Shown in pieces: positions 1 to 5,328 of a stretch of DNA of 5,328 nt. The translations under genes were made by a program, and so were the position numbers. This DNA is from a bacterium. GTDB lineage: Bacteria; Verrucomicrobiota; Verrucomicrobiae; Limisphaerales; J093. Numbering within the stretch: the first letter of the stretch is position 1; every line of letters begins with the position of its first letter. The stretch lies in NCBI GenBank assembly GCA_021839785.1, contig JAKCAB010000346.1:1-5328 (forward strand), written 5' to 3'. The notes under the pieces are model-generated. The model was not told the origin of the DNA. It made no database searches and was given only the letters and a program-made list of their open reading frames with translations.

Positions 1-38
1 CCGGGCGGTGATTCCGTAGGCGGCCGCAAATGGTCTTG

Positions 39-154
39 GGGAGCGCGGGCGTCTCGCCCGCTGGGTTCGGCGTCCCCGACGGACCCACCTTTCGCGTCTA
101 GCCCGGACCCGTCGGCGGGACGCCGACGGGGGCGACCGAGACGGTCGCGCTCCC
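39..154. repeat. REPIN-like inverted pair of two-hairpin units
   Basis: The element starts with GGGAGCGCG (39-47) and ends with its exact reverse complement (146-154). Four stem-loops lie inside: 45-51/55-61 (7 bp, loop TCT), 62-72/77-87 (10 pairs including one G-T, one G-A mismatch, loop TCCC), 108-117/121-130 (10 bp, loop GGA) and 132-138/142-148 (7 bp, loop AGA). Read from the right end on the minus strand, the order is the same as from the left: GGAGC head, 7-bp hairpin with TCT loop, five bases, then a second hairpin containing TCGGCGTCCC. The stem bases differ between copies but remain paired. A GGAG head followed by a hairpin, doubled in inverted orientation, resembles REP/REPIN elements moved by RAYT transposases. 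That assignment is inference; no transposase gene is present here. Confidence 0.75.
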
Positions 155-252
155 TGTTGGTTGGCAGGGCAACGCTCCGGCGGAACCGGTCGGACTGCCG
201 ATTGAGATGGAACTGCCAGTACGGAATCGACCTCCGGACTTCGCGGACCTTG

Positions 253-289
253 TTTTCGGTTTCCGGCTTTCCTGACTTCCTGATTCAAC
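253..289 (+). repeat. 8-base-period micro-array, copy 1
   Basis: Four consecutive 8-base units begin TTTT or TTCC: TTTTCGGT at 253, TTCCGGCT at 261, then two units starting TTCCTGA at 269 and 277, followed by TCAAC. Bases 261-289 match the reverse complement of 4661-4689 at 25 of 29 positions without gaps, so this is a repeat family present twice in the window in opposite orientations. Its function is unknown. Confidence 0.65.
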
Positions 290-367
290 TGCTTCGTTGG
301 CTGGCGCGCTTGCGTCGCCGCGCCCGGCGTCCCAGAATCGCGTGCGGTCACCAACACAATTGCCGCT

Positions 368-1276
368 ATGATTCAACGAAGCCTGCTCCCTGCGATTCTC
401 ACCGTTTTTTGTGCCAGCCAATGCTGGGCCGCGGACTGGCAACTGGTGTGGTCCGATGAATTTGACCGGCCAGGTTCACCCGATCCCGCCAAGTGGACTT
501 ACGAGGAGGGCTTCGTCCGCAACCGCGAGGAGCAATTCTACACACGCGAGCGCTCAGAAAACGCGCGGGTCGAGAAAGGGCATCTGGTGATCGAAGCGCG
601 CCGGGAGCGTTACCCGAATCCGGCGTACCGACCGGGCGCGACCGGCAATTGGAACCGCTCGCGCGAATTCGCCGAGTACACTTCCGCGAGCCTCACCACG
701 CGCGGGTTGGCGTCCTGGCGGTACGGCCGGATCGAGGTGCGAGCCCAGTTGCCTGGCGGCCGGGGCATGTGGCCGGCCATCTGGATGCTTGGCACCAACC
801 GCGCCGTCGGCTGGCCAGCCTGCGGCGAAATCGACATCATGGAATTCGTCGGCCACGAGCCGGACGTCATTCATGGCACGGCACACACGGCGAAGTACAA
901 TCACGTGAAGGGCACCCAGAAAGGTTCGACGCTGAAGGTCGCGTCGCCCGACCGGGATTTCCACGTCTATGCGGTCGAGTGGAGCGCCGAGCGGATCGAC
1001 TTTTTCGTGGACGACCAGAAGTACTTCACCTTCGCCAACGAACACACCGGCACCGACGCCTGGCCGTTCGACCAACCGGCCTACCTGATTCTGAACACCG
1101 CGGTGGGCGGGGCGTGGGGCGGCGCCAAGGGCATCGATCCCACGATTTTCCCGACGCGATACCTCATCGACTACGTCCGCGTTTATCAGCAGCGGAGTGA
1201 AGCCACGGGCACGAGCCCCGCGGCGGCGAAGCGAGACCTTCGGCCGCCCCACCCAGGTGGCCGGCGGCCCGCTTAG
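368..1276 (+). CDS. Secreted GH16 family endo-beta-glucanase (laminarinase-like)
   Basis: Predicted retaining glycoside hydrolase of family 16, likely cutting beta-1,3 or mixed-link beta-glucans outside the cytoplasm. The 302-residue product begins with a signal peptide (hydrophobic residues about 5-16, likely cut after A21 in CWA-AD). The GH16 domain spans about 23-275. Its signature is GEIDIMEF at 153-160, giving nucleophile E154, helper D156 and acid/base E159. The ExDxxE form with the extra residue is typical of the laminarinase, agarase and carrageenase branch. WPAIWMLG (135-142) and the closing strand YVRVYQ also fit. Exact substrate cannot be told from sequence; laminarin-type glucan is favoured by overall resemblance. 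Residues about 276-302 form an arginine/proline-rich tail outside the domain. The ATG at 368 is chosen because the signal peptide starts right there; no Shine-Dalgarno site is visible. The stop overlaps that of the convergent NIPSNAP gene. Confidence 0.93.
   Translation: MIQRSLLPAILTVFCASQCWAADWQLVWSDEFDRPGSPDPAKWTYEEGFVRNREEQFYTRERSENARVEKGHLVIEARRERYPNPAYRPGATGNWNRSREFAEYTSASLTTRGLASWRYGRIEVRAQLPGGRGMWPAIWMLGTNRAVGWPACGEIDIMEFVGHEPDVIHGTAHTAKYNHVKGTQKGSTLKVASPDRDFHVYAVEWSAERIDFFVDDQKYFTFANEHTGTDAWPFDQPAYLILNTAVGGAWGGAKGIDPTIFPTRYLIDYVRVYQQRSEATGTSPAAAKRDLRPPHPGGRRPA
1222..1248. other. Bulged hairpin in the GH16 tail, possible bidirectional terminator
   Basis: GGCGGCGAAG (1222-1231) pairs with CTTC-G-GCCGCC (1238-1248) to form 10 base pairs with one bulged G at 1242 and a 6-base loop. 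A small CCACC/GGTGG inverted repeat follows at 1249-1260. The hairpin lies inside the 3' coding end of GH16, about 25 bases before its stop. It is also just downstream of the NIPSNAP stop on the other strand. There is no T-tract on either side, so an intrinsic terminator is not demonstrated. It could equally be a repeat that has entered the coding end. Confidence 0.35.
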
Positions 1277-2121
1277 ATTTGCGAGTACGCGGTCGGCTTC
1301 AACATCCGCTTGACCGCCTTGGAAACCGTGTCGGCGTATTGCGGGTCGGCGAGCAGTTTCTTCCAGACCGGGTGGTCGCCGAAGGCCTTCCAATGCTGCG
1401 CGTGAACTTCCAGGTTCTCGCCGGAGGTCATGTACATCAGATGCGGCAGGTCGCGACCGATCGAGGTTTGCCCGTAAAAGATCGGCCCCAGCCCGACCTC
1501 GCGCATCGTCTCGATCTCGCCGGCATTGAACATGTCCACTTTCTTCTGCGCCTTCGTCTCGCTGTAGCTCTCGTACGTGCGCAGCTCGAAGATGCGCGGC
1601 TTCTGCTCCCGGCAATAGGCCGGCAACTCGATCTTCGGCAGTCCCGCGAAAGCCAGCAGCAGCCAACTGTCGATGCGGTCAAAGCCCGGCTTGTCCTTCG
1701 GGGTCTGGAGATAGTCCGCCCCGGCTTGCAGATACTCGGCGTCGCGGCTCAGCCGACCCGGCACCGCGGCGAACACGTCGAGCGAGGCATACGGGATCAA
1801 CACATAAACCGCCTGGCCGTCCTTCGGTTCGATCTCGGTGAACGCCCCCACCGGCCGGCAACCCAGACGGTTCAAGGCGGGGATCAGCGCCTTTTCCAAG
1901 TAACCATCGAGCAGGGCGTGGTCGGCGCCTTCTTTCAGACGGTAAGCGCGGATTTCGTAGTATTCACGACCGCCGGCGGACGATTCGGCGGCGGTGACGG
2001 GTCGGGTCAACGTGCCCAGGCCGGCGGCGGCGGTGGCAGTCAGCGAAGTAGTCAGGAATGCGCGTCGTGTCATGGCCGTATTCAAACCGTTTGTCGGTCC
2101 GGAAGACTCCGGGGTTGTCAT
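1273..2121 (-). CDS. NIPSNAP family protein with Tat signal
   Basis: Predicted exported protein of the NIPSNAP family, whose units adopt a ferredoxin-like alpha/beta barrel fold. The biochemical role of bacterial members is unclear, so none is assigned. From the internal ATG at 2073 the product has 266 residues. TRRAFL at 2-7 is a twin-arginine motif, followed by an alanine/threonine-rich hydrophobic stretch and a likely cut near A28-A29. Two NIPSNAP-like units follow, about 37-140 (starting EYYEIRAYRLKEG) and 150-258 (starting RIFELRTYESYS), the usual two-unit arrangement. The ATG at 2121 gives 282 residues and has a weak GAGAA five bases upstream; the ATG at 2073 puts the Tat motif right at the N terminus but has no visible ribosome site. 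I list the longer form, with little preference. The frame stays open much further upstream, but that part is antisense to the peptidase gene. The gene lies 173 bases downstream of the dcp-like gene, on the same strand. Confidence 0.88.
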   Translation of the reverse strand: MTTPESSGPTNGLNTAMTRRAFLTTSLTATAAAGLGTLTRPVTAAESSAGGREYYEIRAYRLKEGADHALLDGYLEKALIPALNRLGCRPVGAFTEIEPKDGQAVYVLIPYASLDVFAAVPGRLSRDAEYLQAGADYLQTPKDKPGFDRIDSWLLLAFAGLPKIELPAYCREQKPRIFELRTYESYSETKAQKKVDMFNAGEIETMREVGLGPIFYGQTSIGRDLPHLMYMTSGENLEVHAQHWKAFGDHPVWKKLLADPQYADTVSKAVKRMLKPTAYSQI

Positions 2122-2294
2122 GGTTCTCGCGGCCGATTCAAGCCGCGTTTCGCCCGCGCGGCTACCAAAATCGCAGCGCGCTCGGTCGTGCTGATTCGAC
2201 TTAAAAAGATTAAACCCGGTTCCCAGCCCTTGCCTTGAAAGCGCCAGCCGGCGCTCCGGTGAGGGCCCAACGGACTCGTCTTCGACGCCAACGC
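2122..2294 (-). other. Gap between dcp-like and NIPSNAP genes, with two hairpins
   Basis: No gene fits here. On the minus strand a perfect 6-bp hairpin (2240-2245/2250-2255, loop of four, extendable by two G-T pairs) lies 39 bases after the peptidase stop. It is followed by only TTTC, so it is at best a weak terminator. An AT-rich patch (2200-2214) holds TTTAAT on the minus strand (2209-2214), a fair -10 match, but no good -35 sits at the right distance. A second perfect 6-bp stem (2128-2133/2142-2147, 8-base loop) ends next to the GAGAA before the 2121 start, so it could affect ribosome access if that start is used. Whether NIPSNAP has its own promoter or is read through from the peptidase gene stays open. 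Confidence 0.4.
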
Positions 2295-4481
2295 TTACTT
2301 CGCGCCTGCCGGCACCGGGAAACCGCGGTCGCGCATCAGCGCGGCGATGCCGGCGTCCCGGCCGCGAAAGGCCCGGTAGGCTTCGGCCGGATCCTCGGTG
2401 TTGCCTTTGGAGAGGACGTTCGCGCGGAACTTCGCCGCCACCGCCTTGTCGTAGAAGCCGCTGGCCTCGCGGAAGGCCTCCGCGGCGTCGGCCGTCAACG
2501 TGTCTGCCCACAGATAGCTGTAATAACCTGCCGAGTAGCCTTCGTCGGCGAAGATGTGCGCGAATTGCGGAATGCGATGGCGCATCACGATTTCGTGCGG
2601 CATGCCCGCCTTGGCCAGTTCCTCGCGCTCGAACGCCGCGGCGTCGATCGGCCGGTCGCCGGCGAGGTGGAGTTTCATGTCGATCAACGCGCTGGCCAGG
2701 AACTCCGTGGTGGCGAAGTCTTGATTGAACTTCGCCGCCTGCTTGACGCGCTCGACCAGCGCCGCCGGCATCGGTTGGCCGGTCTGGTAATGAAGCGCGA
2801 ACCGGCTCAGCACCTCCGACGTGGGCAGCCAGCGCTCGTTGATCTGCGACGGCAATTCGACGTAGTCGCGCGGCACGCTGGTGCCGGACAACGACGGGTA
2901 ATTCACGTCCGAACAGAGGCCGTGCAGCGCGTGGCCGAATTCGTGGAAGAGCGTCTTGGCGTCGTCCCACGACACGAGCACCGGCTCGCCCGGCGCGCCT
3001 TTGATGAAGTTCGAGTTGTTGGAGACCAACGTGGTGATGTCGCGGTCGAACTTCTCCTGATTGCGGTAGGCGTTCATCCAGGCGCCGGAGCGCTTGCCGG
3101 GCCGGGCATAAGGATCGAAGTAAAAATACGCGACGTGCCGGCCGCCGGCGTTCTTCACCTCCCAAACTCGCACGTCCGGGTGATAGACCGGAACGTTCGT
3201 GACTTGGGTGAACGTGAAACCGTAAAGTTGGCCGGCGGCCCAGAACATGCCTTCGCGCAACTTTTCGAGCTGGAGGTAAGGCTTCAACTCGTTTTCATCG
3301 AGGTCGTACTTCGCCTTGCGGACTTTCTCGGCGTAATAGCGGTAATCCCACGGCTCGATCTTGATCCCGGCGCCTTCCGCGTCGGCGATCCGCTGCATGT
3401 CGGCGACCTCTTCGTGGACACGCGCGACGGCTGGTTTCCAGACTGCCTCGATGAGTTCCATCGCGCGCTCGGGTGTCTTGGCCATCGTGTTTTCGAGCCG
3501 CCAATGCGCGTGGGTGGGGTAGCCGAGCAACTTCGCCCGTTCGGCCCGGAGTTGCAGAATTTCGGTGATGAGCGGCTTGTTGTCGCGCGGGCCGGCGTGG
3601 TCGCCGCGGTTGATGAAGTTCCGCCAGACCTGTTCGCGGAGTTCGCGTCGCGCGGAGTAAGTCAGGAACGGCTCGGCGCTCGACCGCGTGTTGGCGACAA
3701 CCCACTGACCTTTCAAACCCCGCCGCTCGGCTTCGGCCGCGGCGGCAGCGCGGAACGAGTCGGGCAGGCCGGCGAGGTCGGCCGTGTCGGTGATGACCGT
3801 GGCGTAGCCTTCCTCGTCGGCGAGGAGGTTTTGGCTGAAGGTAGTGTAAAGCGTGGCCAGGCGCTGGTTGATCGCGGCGACGCGCGCCTTGCCGGCGGCG
3901 TCGAGCTTGGCGCCGGCGCGGACGAAGTTGGTGTAGTCGAACCAGACGAGGCGCTGTTGCTCGGGCGTGAGCCTGGCCTTGTCCGGGGATTCATACACGG
4001 CCGCGATGCGCCGGAAGAGTTTTTCGTTCTGGAACACCTCGTCGCGAATGGCGGCCAGCTTCGGTTCGATTTCCTGTTCGACGGCCTGGAATTGCGACGA
4101 ACTCATCGTGGAACTCCAGACGTTGTACACCGATTGCACGCGTTCGAAGGCGCGGCCGGCGCGCTCCAGCGCGGCGATGGTGTTCTCGAAGGTCGGCGCG
4201 TCCGCGTTGTCGGCAATGGTCTGGATGTCGGCGCGGTAACTAGCCATCGACGCCGCGAAGGCCGGGTTGAATTGCGCCACCTGGACCCGATCGAACGGCG
4301 GCACGCCGCCTTGCGGGCCTTGCCATTCGGCGACCAGCGGGTCGGCGGTGAGGGACGGTGTGGGTGCTGCGAGGTTGGACATCATCGTGAGTGCGCTGGC
4401 GCCGCCAATTATGGCTAGGATCAGGAGGCTGCGTTTCGAGGCCAGTGCGAAGGCCTGCGGGTTCAAGGGTTGTCGGCTCAT
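2295..4481 (-). CDS. dcp: Exported M3 family zinc peptidase, peptidyl-dipeptidase Dcp-like
   Basis: Predicted zinc metallopeptidase of family M3; Dcp enzymes remove dipeptides from the C termini of short peptides. The 728-residue product carries HEFGHALHG from residue 513: zinc ligands H513 and H517, catalytic base E514. The third ligand is E542 in DYVELPSQ, 29 residues after the first histidine as in the family. YSAGYYSYLW (649-658) carries the two tyrosines, Y649 and Y656, matching the substrate-binding pair of M3 enzymes. GTSVPRDYVELPSQINERW and the C-terminal FRGRDAGIAALM-RDRG segment look closer to Dcp than to oligopeptidase A. The N terminus has KR (16-17) and a hydrophobic run (19-32), suggesting a signal peptide or anchor, unlike cytoplasmic E. 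coli Dcp. It lacks a lipobox cysteine. The ATG at 4481 is chosen because it gives a normal signal-peptide n-region; a GTG at 4526 would add 15 acidic-starting residues. The gene appears intact. Oligopeptidase A-like activity remains possible. Confidence 0.93.
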   Translation of the reverse strand: MSRQPLNPQAFALASKRSLLILAIIGGASALTMMSNLAAPTPSLTADPLVAEWQGPQGGVPPFDRVQVAQFNPAFAASMASYRADIQTIADNADAPTFENTIAALERAGRAFERVQSVYNVWSSTMSSSQFQAVEQEIEPKLAAIRDEVFQNEKLFRRIAAVYESPDKARLTPEQQRLVWFDYTNFVRAGAKLDAAGKARVAAINQRLATLYTTFSQNLLADEEGYATVITDTADLAGLPDSFRAAAAAEAERRGLKGQWVVANTRSSAEPFLTYSARRELREQVWRNFINRGDHAGPRDNKPLITEILQLRAERAKLLGYPTHAHWRLENTMAKTPERAMELIEAVWKPAVARVHEEVADMQRIADAEGAGIKIEPWDYRYYAEKVRKAKYDLDENELKPYLQLEKLREGMFWAAGQLYGFTFTQVTNVPVYHPDVRVWEVKNAGGRHVAYFYFDPYARPGKRSGAWMNAYRNQEKFDRDITTLVSNNSNFIKGAPGEPVLVSWDDAKTLFHEFGHALHGLCSDVNYPSLSGTSVPRDYVELPSQINERWLPTSEVLSRFALHYQTGQPMPAALVERVKQAAKFNQDFATTEFLASALIDMKLHLAGDRPIDAAAFEREELAKAGMPHEIVMRHRIPQFAHIFADEGYSAGYYSYLWADTLTADAAEAFREASGFYDKAVAAKFRANVLSKGNTEDPAEAYRAFRGRDAGIAALMRDRGFPVPAGAK

Positions 4482-4553
4482 AAAGACCGCCCGAAACCGG
4501 ATCAAGTCGTCATCCTCTGAATCCACTGCTTGGTCCAGCTTCGCGGTCCTCGA

Positions 4554-4581
4554 AGAGTATGAGGCGGTTCGGAGGTGTCAA
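4554..4581 (-). promoter_or_regulatory. Candidate sigma70-type promoter for the dcp-like gene
   Basis: On the minus strand a perfect TTGACA (4576-4581) is followed after 16 bases by TACTCT (4554-4559), which matches three of six consensus -10 positions, including the first T and A and the last T. Transcription would start near 4546, leaving about 65 bases before the ATG at 4481, or about 20 before the alternative GTG at 4526. The position is right for the peptidase gene. The -10 is poor, and a single perfect -35 in this much sequence is not strong proof. Confidence 0.4.
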
Positions 4582-4619
4582 ACCGTCCTTGGCGGGCGGC
4601 GCGGGCTGGACATCTACGC

Positions 4620-4633
4620 TCCCGCCGGCGGGA
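4620..4633. repeat. 14-base perfect palindrome
   Basis: TCCCGCCGGCGGGA reads the same on both strands. It lies about 40 bases upstream of the putative -35 of the dcp-like gene. It could be a protein binding site or a remnant of a GC-rich hairpin repeat. CGCTCCC at its left (4617-4623) is also found at the right end of the 39-154 element (148-154), which slightly favours a repeat remnant. Confidence 0.4.
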
Positions 4634-4660
4634 ACAACCACCGTACGCCGCGGCGCGGAG

Positions 4661-4689
4661 GTTGAATTTGGAAGCCAGGAAGGCCGGAA
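4661..4689 (-). repeat. 8-base-period micro-array, copy 2 (inverted)
   Basis: On the minus strand this is three 8-base units each starting TTCC, then TCAAC. It matches 261-289 at 25 of 29 positions without gaps; similarity ends at both edges. The two copies face each other in opposite orientation on either side of the GH16, NIPSNAP and dcp-like genes. Confidence 0.65.
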
Positions 4690-4708
4690 GTTAAAGATCG
4701 CGGTCGCC

Positions 4709-4761
4709 TGAGTTTCTGAGTTCCCAATTGGATCTCCGCGCCTTTGCGCCTTGGCGGTTGA
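4709..4761 (+). repeat. Two further short arrays with an 8-base period
   Basis: Bases 4709-4724 are TGAGTTTC then TGAGTTCC (7 of 8 identical). Bases 4738-4761 are GCGCCTTT, GCGCCTTG and GCGGTTGA, three degenerate units. The second resembles the 'tttgcgcctttgcg' type of short intergenic repeat that I recall from many environmental bacterial genomes; that is memory, not a search. Neither array codes for anything credible. Confidence 0.5.
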
Positions 4762-4764
4762 AAA

Positions 4765-4872
4765 GGCGGGGCTAACGGAGCCTCGCCCTCCCGGCGCGCC
4801 GGCTTCCCAGCCGGCTGGCGACGCTGCTGGATCGCGCAGCGTCTGGAGGGCGCGGGTTCACCGGCGCACTCC
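4765..4872. repeat. Run of four GC-rich hairpins
   Basis: Four stem-loops lie in a row just past the 3' end of the right-edge gene. They are 4765-4773/4779-4787 (9 pairs, one G-T, loop AACGG), 4798-4804/4809-4815 (7 bp, loop TCCC), 4820-4827/4836-4843 (8 bp, 8-base loop) and 4845-4853/4864-4872 (8 of 9 paired). CGCCCTCC at 4784-4791 is also the exact reverse complement of 4845-4852, enclosing the two middle hairpins. There is no T-tract on the minus strand, so classical terminators are not shown. Density and order suggest a dispersed structured repeat, perhaps composite. Confidence 0.55.
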
Positions 4873-4895
4873 AATTGCCGGCCAAGGCTCGGCTT

Positions 4896-5328
4896 TTATT
4901 GGTACAGCGCCAGGAACTGCTTGCGGTAAGCCGCTTCCTGTTCCGGCAGTCGTTGACGGAGTTGCGCTTTCGGCAAGGCACCGTGCTGGAACCGGCGTTT
5001 CTCGAACACCGGCATGTCCAGGCCGGTGATGGCCTTGAGGCCGCGCGCCACCACTTCGCCTTTGAGCGCGTACAACCGCGCCACGTCCATGCCGGTGAGC
5101 GCCGTGAACGGGATGCCTTCCGCCACCTCGACCACGCCCGGCCGCGTGAACGGGCTGAAGCCCTCGAATCCAAAATGCCGCGCTGGCGCGTAAGTGCGGG
5201 CGTAACTGCGGCTCAACCCGCCGCTGTACGTGAGCGAGTGTTTGATGCGGCCCACGCCCCAGCCTTCGTGGTAGAGCATGAGGTTGTTCACCACGCTGCG
5301 GATGGTCAGCTCGGGGTTTTCTTCGATG
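4896..5328 (-). CDS. Asparagine synthase-like protein, C-terminal part (5' end outside window)
   Basis: The frame is open from the right edge to the TAA at 4896-4898, giving 143 residues without the start. A GTG at 5292-5294 lies inside the frame, but the preceding eleven codons read well (IEENPELTIRS), so the gene continues past the window. The segment resembles the end of the synthetase domain of asparagine synthase-like proteins (PF00733). GFSPFTRPGVVEVAEGIPF matches the family's 'PFLD..LVE.A..LP' stretch, and LYALKGEVVARG followed by MPVFEKRRFQHGA matches the 'K.LLR.A ... R.K.GF' stretch. In that family the domain uses ATP to form an acyl-adenylate that is attacked by ammonia or an amine. 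The ATP-binding SGGxDS motif and any glutaminase domain would be outside the window, so neither activity nor substrate can be stated. The match is from recalled pattern only and is moderate. Confidence 0.55.
   Translation of the reverse strand, partial: IEENPELTIRSVVNNLMLYHEGWGVGRIKHSLTYSGGLSRSYARTYAPARHFGFEGFSPFTRPGVVEVAEGIPFTALTGMDVARLYALKGEVVARGLKAITGLDMPVFEKRRFQHGALPKAQLRQRLPEQEAAYRKQFLALYQ

Larger units (their letters stand above)
1..367. other. Intergenic stretch left of the GH16 gene
   Basis: I see no credible gene in these 367 bases. One forward frame stays open from base 1 to a stop at 457-459, but its translation is arginine/serine-rich, runs through perfect hairpins and overlaps the GH16 signal peptide, so I regard it as chance in GC-rich DNA. 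The stretch holds the inverted hairpin element (39-154) and an 8-base-period array (253-289), both listed separately. Bases 155-252 and 290-367 show nothing I can name. No purine-rich ribosome binding site precedes the GH16 start. Bases 1-38 could be the edge of a neighbouring gene, but too little is visible to say. Confidence 0.6.

Noticed and set aside
310..338. TTGCGT - 17 bases - CAGAAT as a promoter for GH16
   Set aside because: Only three of six and four of six consensus matches; easily found by chance.
98..442. Reverse open frame of 114 codons
   Set aside because: Low-complexity G/S/P/T-rich translation over the hairpin element and antisense to the GH16 start; no family resemblance.
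157..459. Forward open frame of 100 codons, open upstream to base 1
   Set aside because: Arginine/serine-rich translation, crosses the perfect hairpins of the 39-154 element and overlaps the GH16 signal peptide in another frame; no ribosome site.
554..1666. 370-codon reverse frame across GH16 and NIPSNAP
   Set aside because: It overlaps two clearly real genes in other frames and its translation is arginine/alanine-rich with no domain pattern.
2122..3165. N-terminal extension of the NIPSNAP frame to 630 codons
   Set aside because: The added part is antisense to the conserved M3 peptidase, is arginine-rich, and would bury the Tat signal in the middle of the protein.
2235..4418. 727-codon forward frame opposite the peptidase gene
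   Set aside because: A shadow frame of a GC-rich gene; the minus strand carries the full M3 motifs, whereas this translation resembles no family I know.
4877..4893. Hairpin followed by TTTT on the plus strand, terminator-like
   Set aside because: The stem has a C-C mismatch and a G-T pair, the T-tract is four bases, and no plus-strand gene ends here; it is in the wrong orientation for the leftward gene.
1..5328. CRISPR array, tRNA, rRNA, insertion sequence or toxin-antitoxin pair
   Set aside because: No regularly spaced identical repeats, no cloverleaf or rRNA signature, no transposase frame and no small paired genes were found on either strand.

Overview
The window is GC-rich bacterial DNA, probably chromosomal, with four protein-coding genes and two non-coding stretches full of repeats. 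The organism cannot be named from this sequence. A secreted GH16 glucanase, a Tat-exported two-domain NIPSNAP protein, an exported Dcp-type peptidase, mostly absent Shine-Dalgarno sites and GC-rich hairpin repeats between genes together suggest a Verrucomicrobia/Planctomycetes-type bacterium, with Verrucomicrobia the first guess. This is inference.

Layout. Bases 1-367 have no convincing gene. They hold a 116-base element made of two inverted copies of a two-hairpin unit (39-154) and a small array of 8-base units (253-289). A GH16 endo-glucanase with a signal peptide runs rightward (368-1276). It meets a leftward NIPSNAP-family gene (1273-2121), and the two stop codons overlap. Upstream of NIPSNAP on the same strand, after a 173-base gap with two small hairpins, lies a Dcp-like M3 metallopeptidase (2295-4481), which has a plausible sigma70-type promoter (4554-4581). 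The gap 4482-4895 carries a palindrome, three short arrays with an 8-base period and a run of four hairpins. The right edge (4896-5328, leftward) is the 3' end of a gene resembling the C-terminal part of an asparagine synthase-like protein.

How the genes relate. The GH16 enzyme and the peptidase both look exported and would cut beta-glucans and short peptides outside the cytoplasm, which fits a heterotroph living on polymers. The dcp-like gene and the NIPSNAP gene may share a transcript, but the 173-base gap and its hairpin make that uncertain. Nothing shows a dedicated pathway linking the four genes.

No new enzyme system is evident. The most notable content is non-coding: the inverted two-hairpin element at 39-154, whose two copies differ in stem sequence yet keep pairing, and a 29-base repeat found inverted on both sides of the three central genes.
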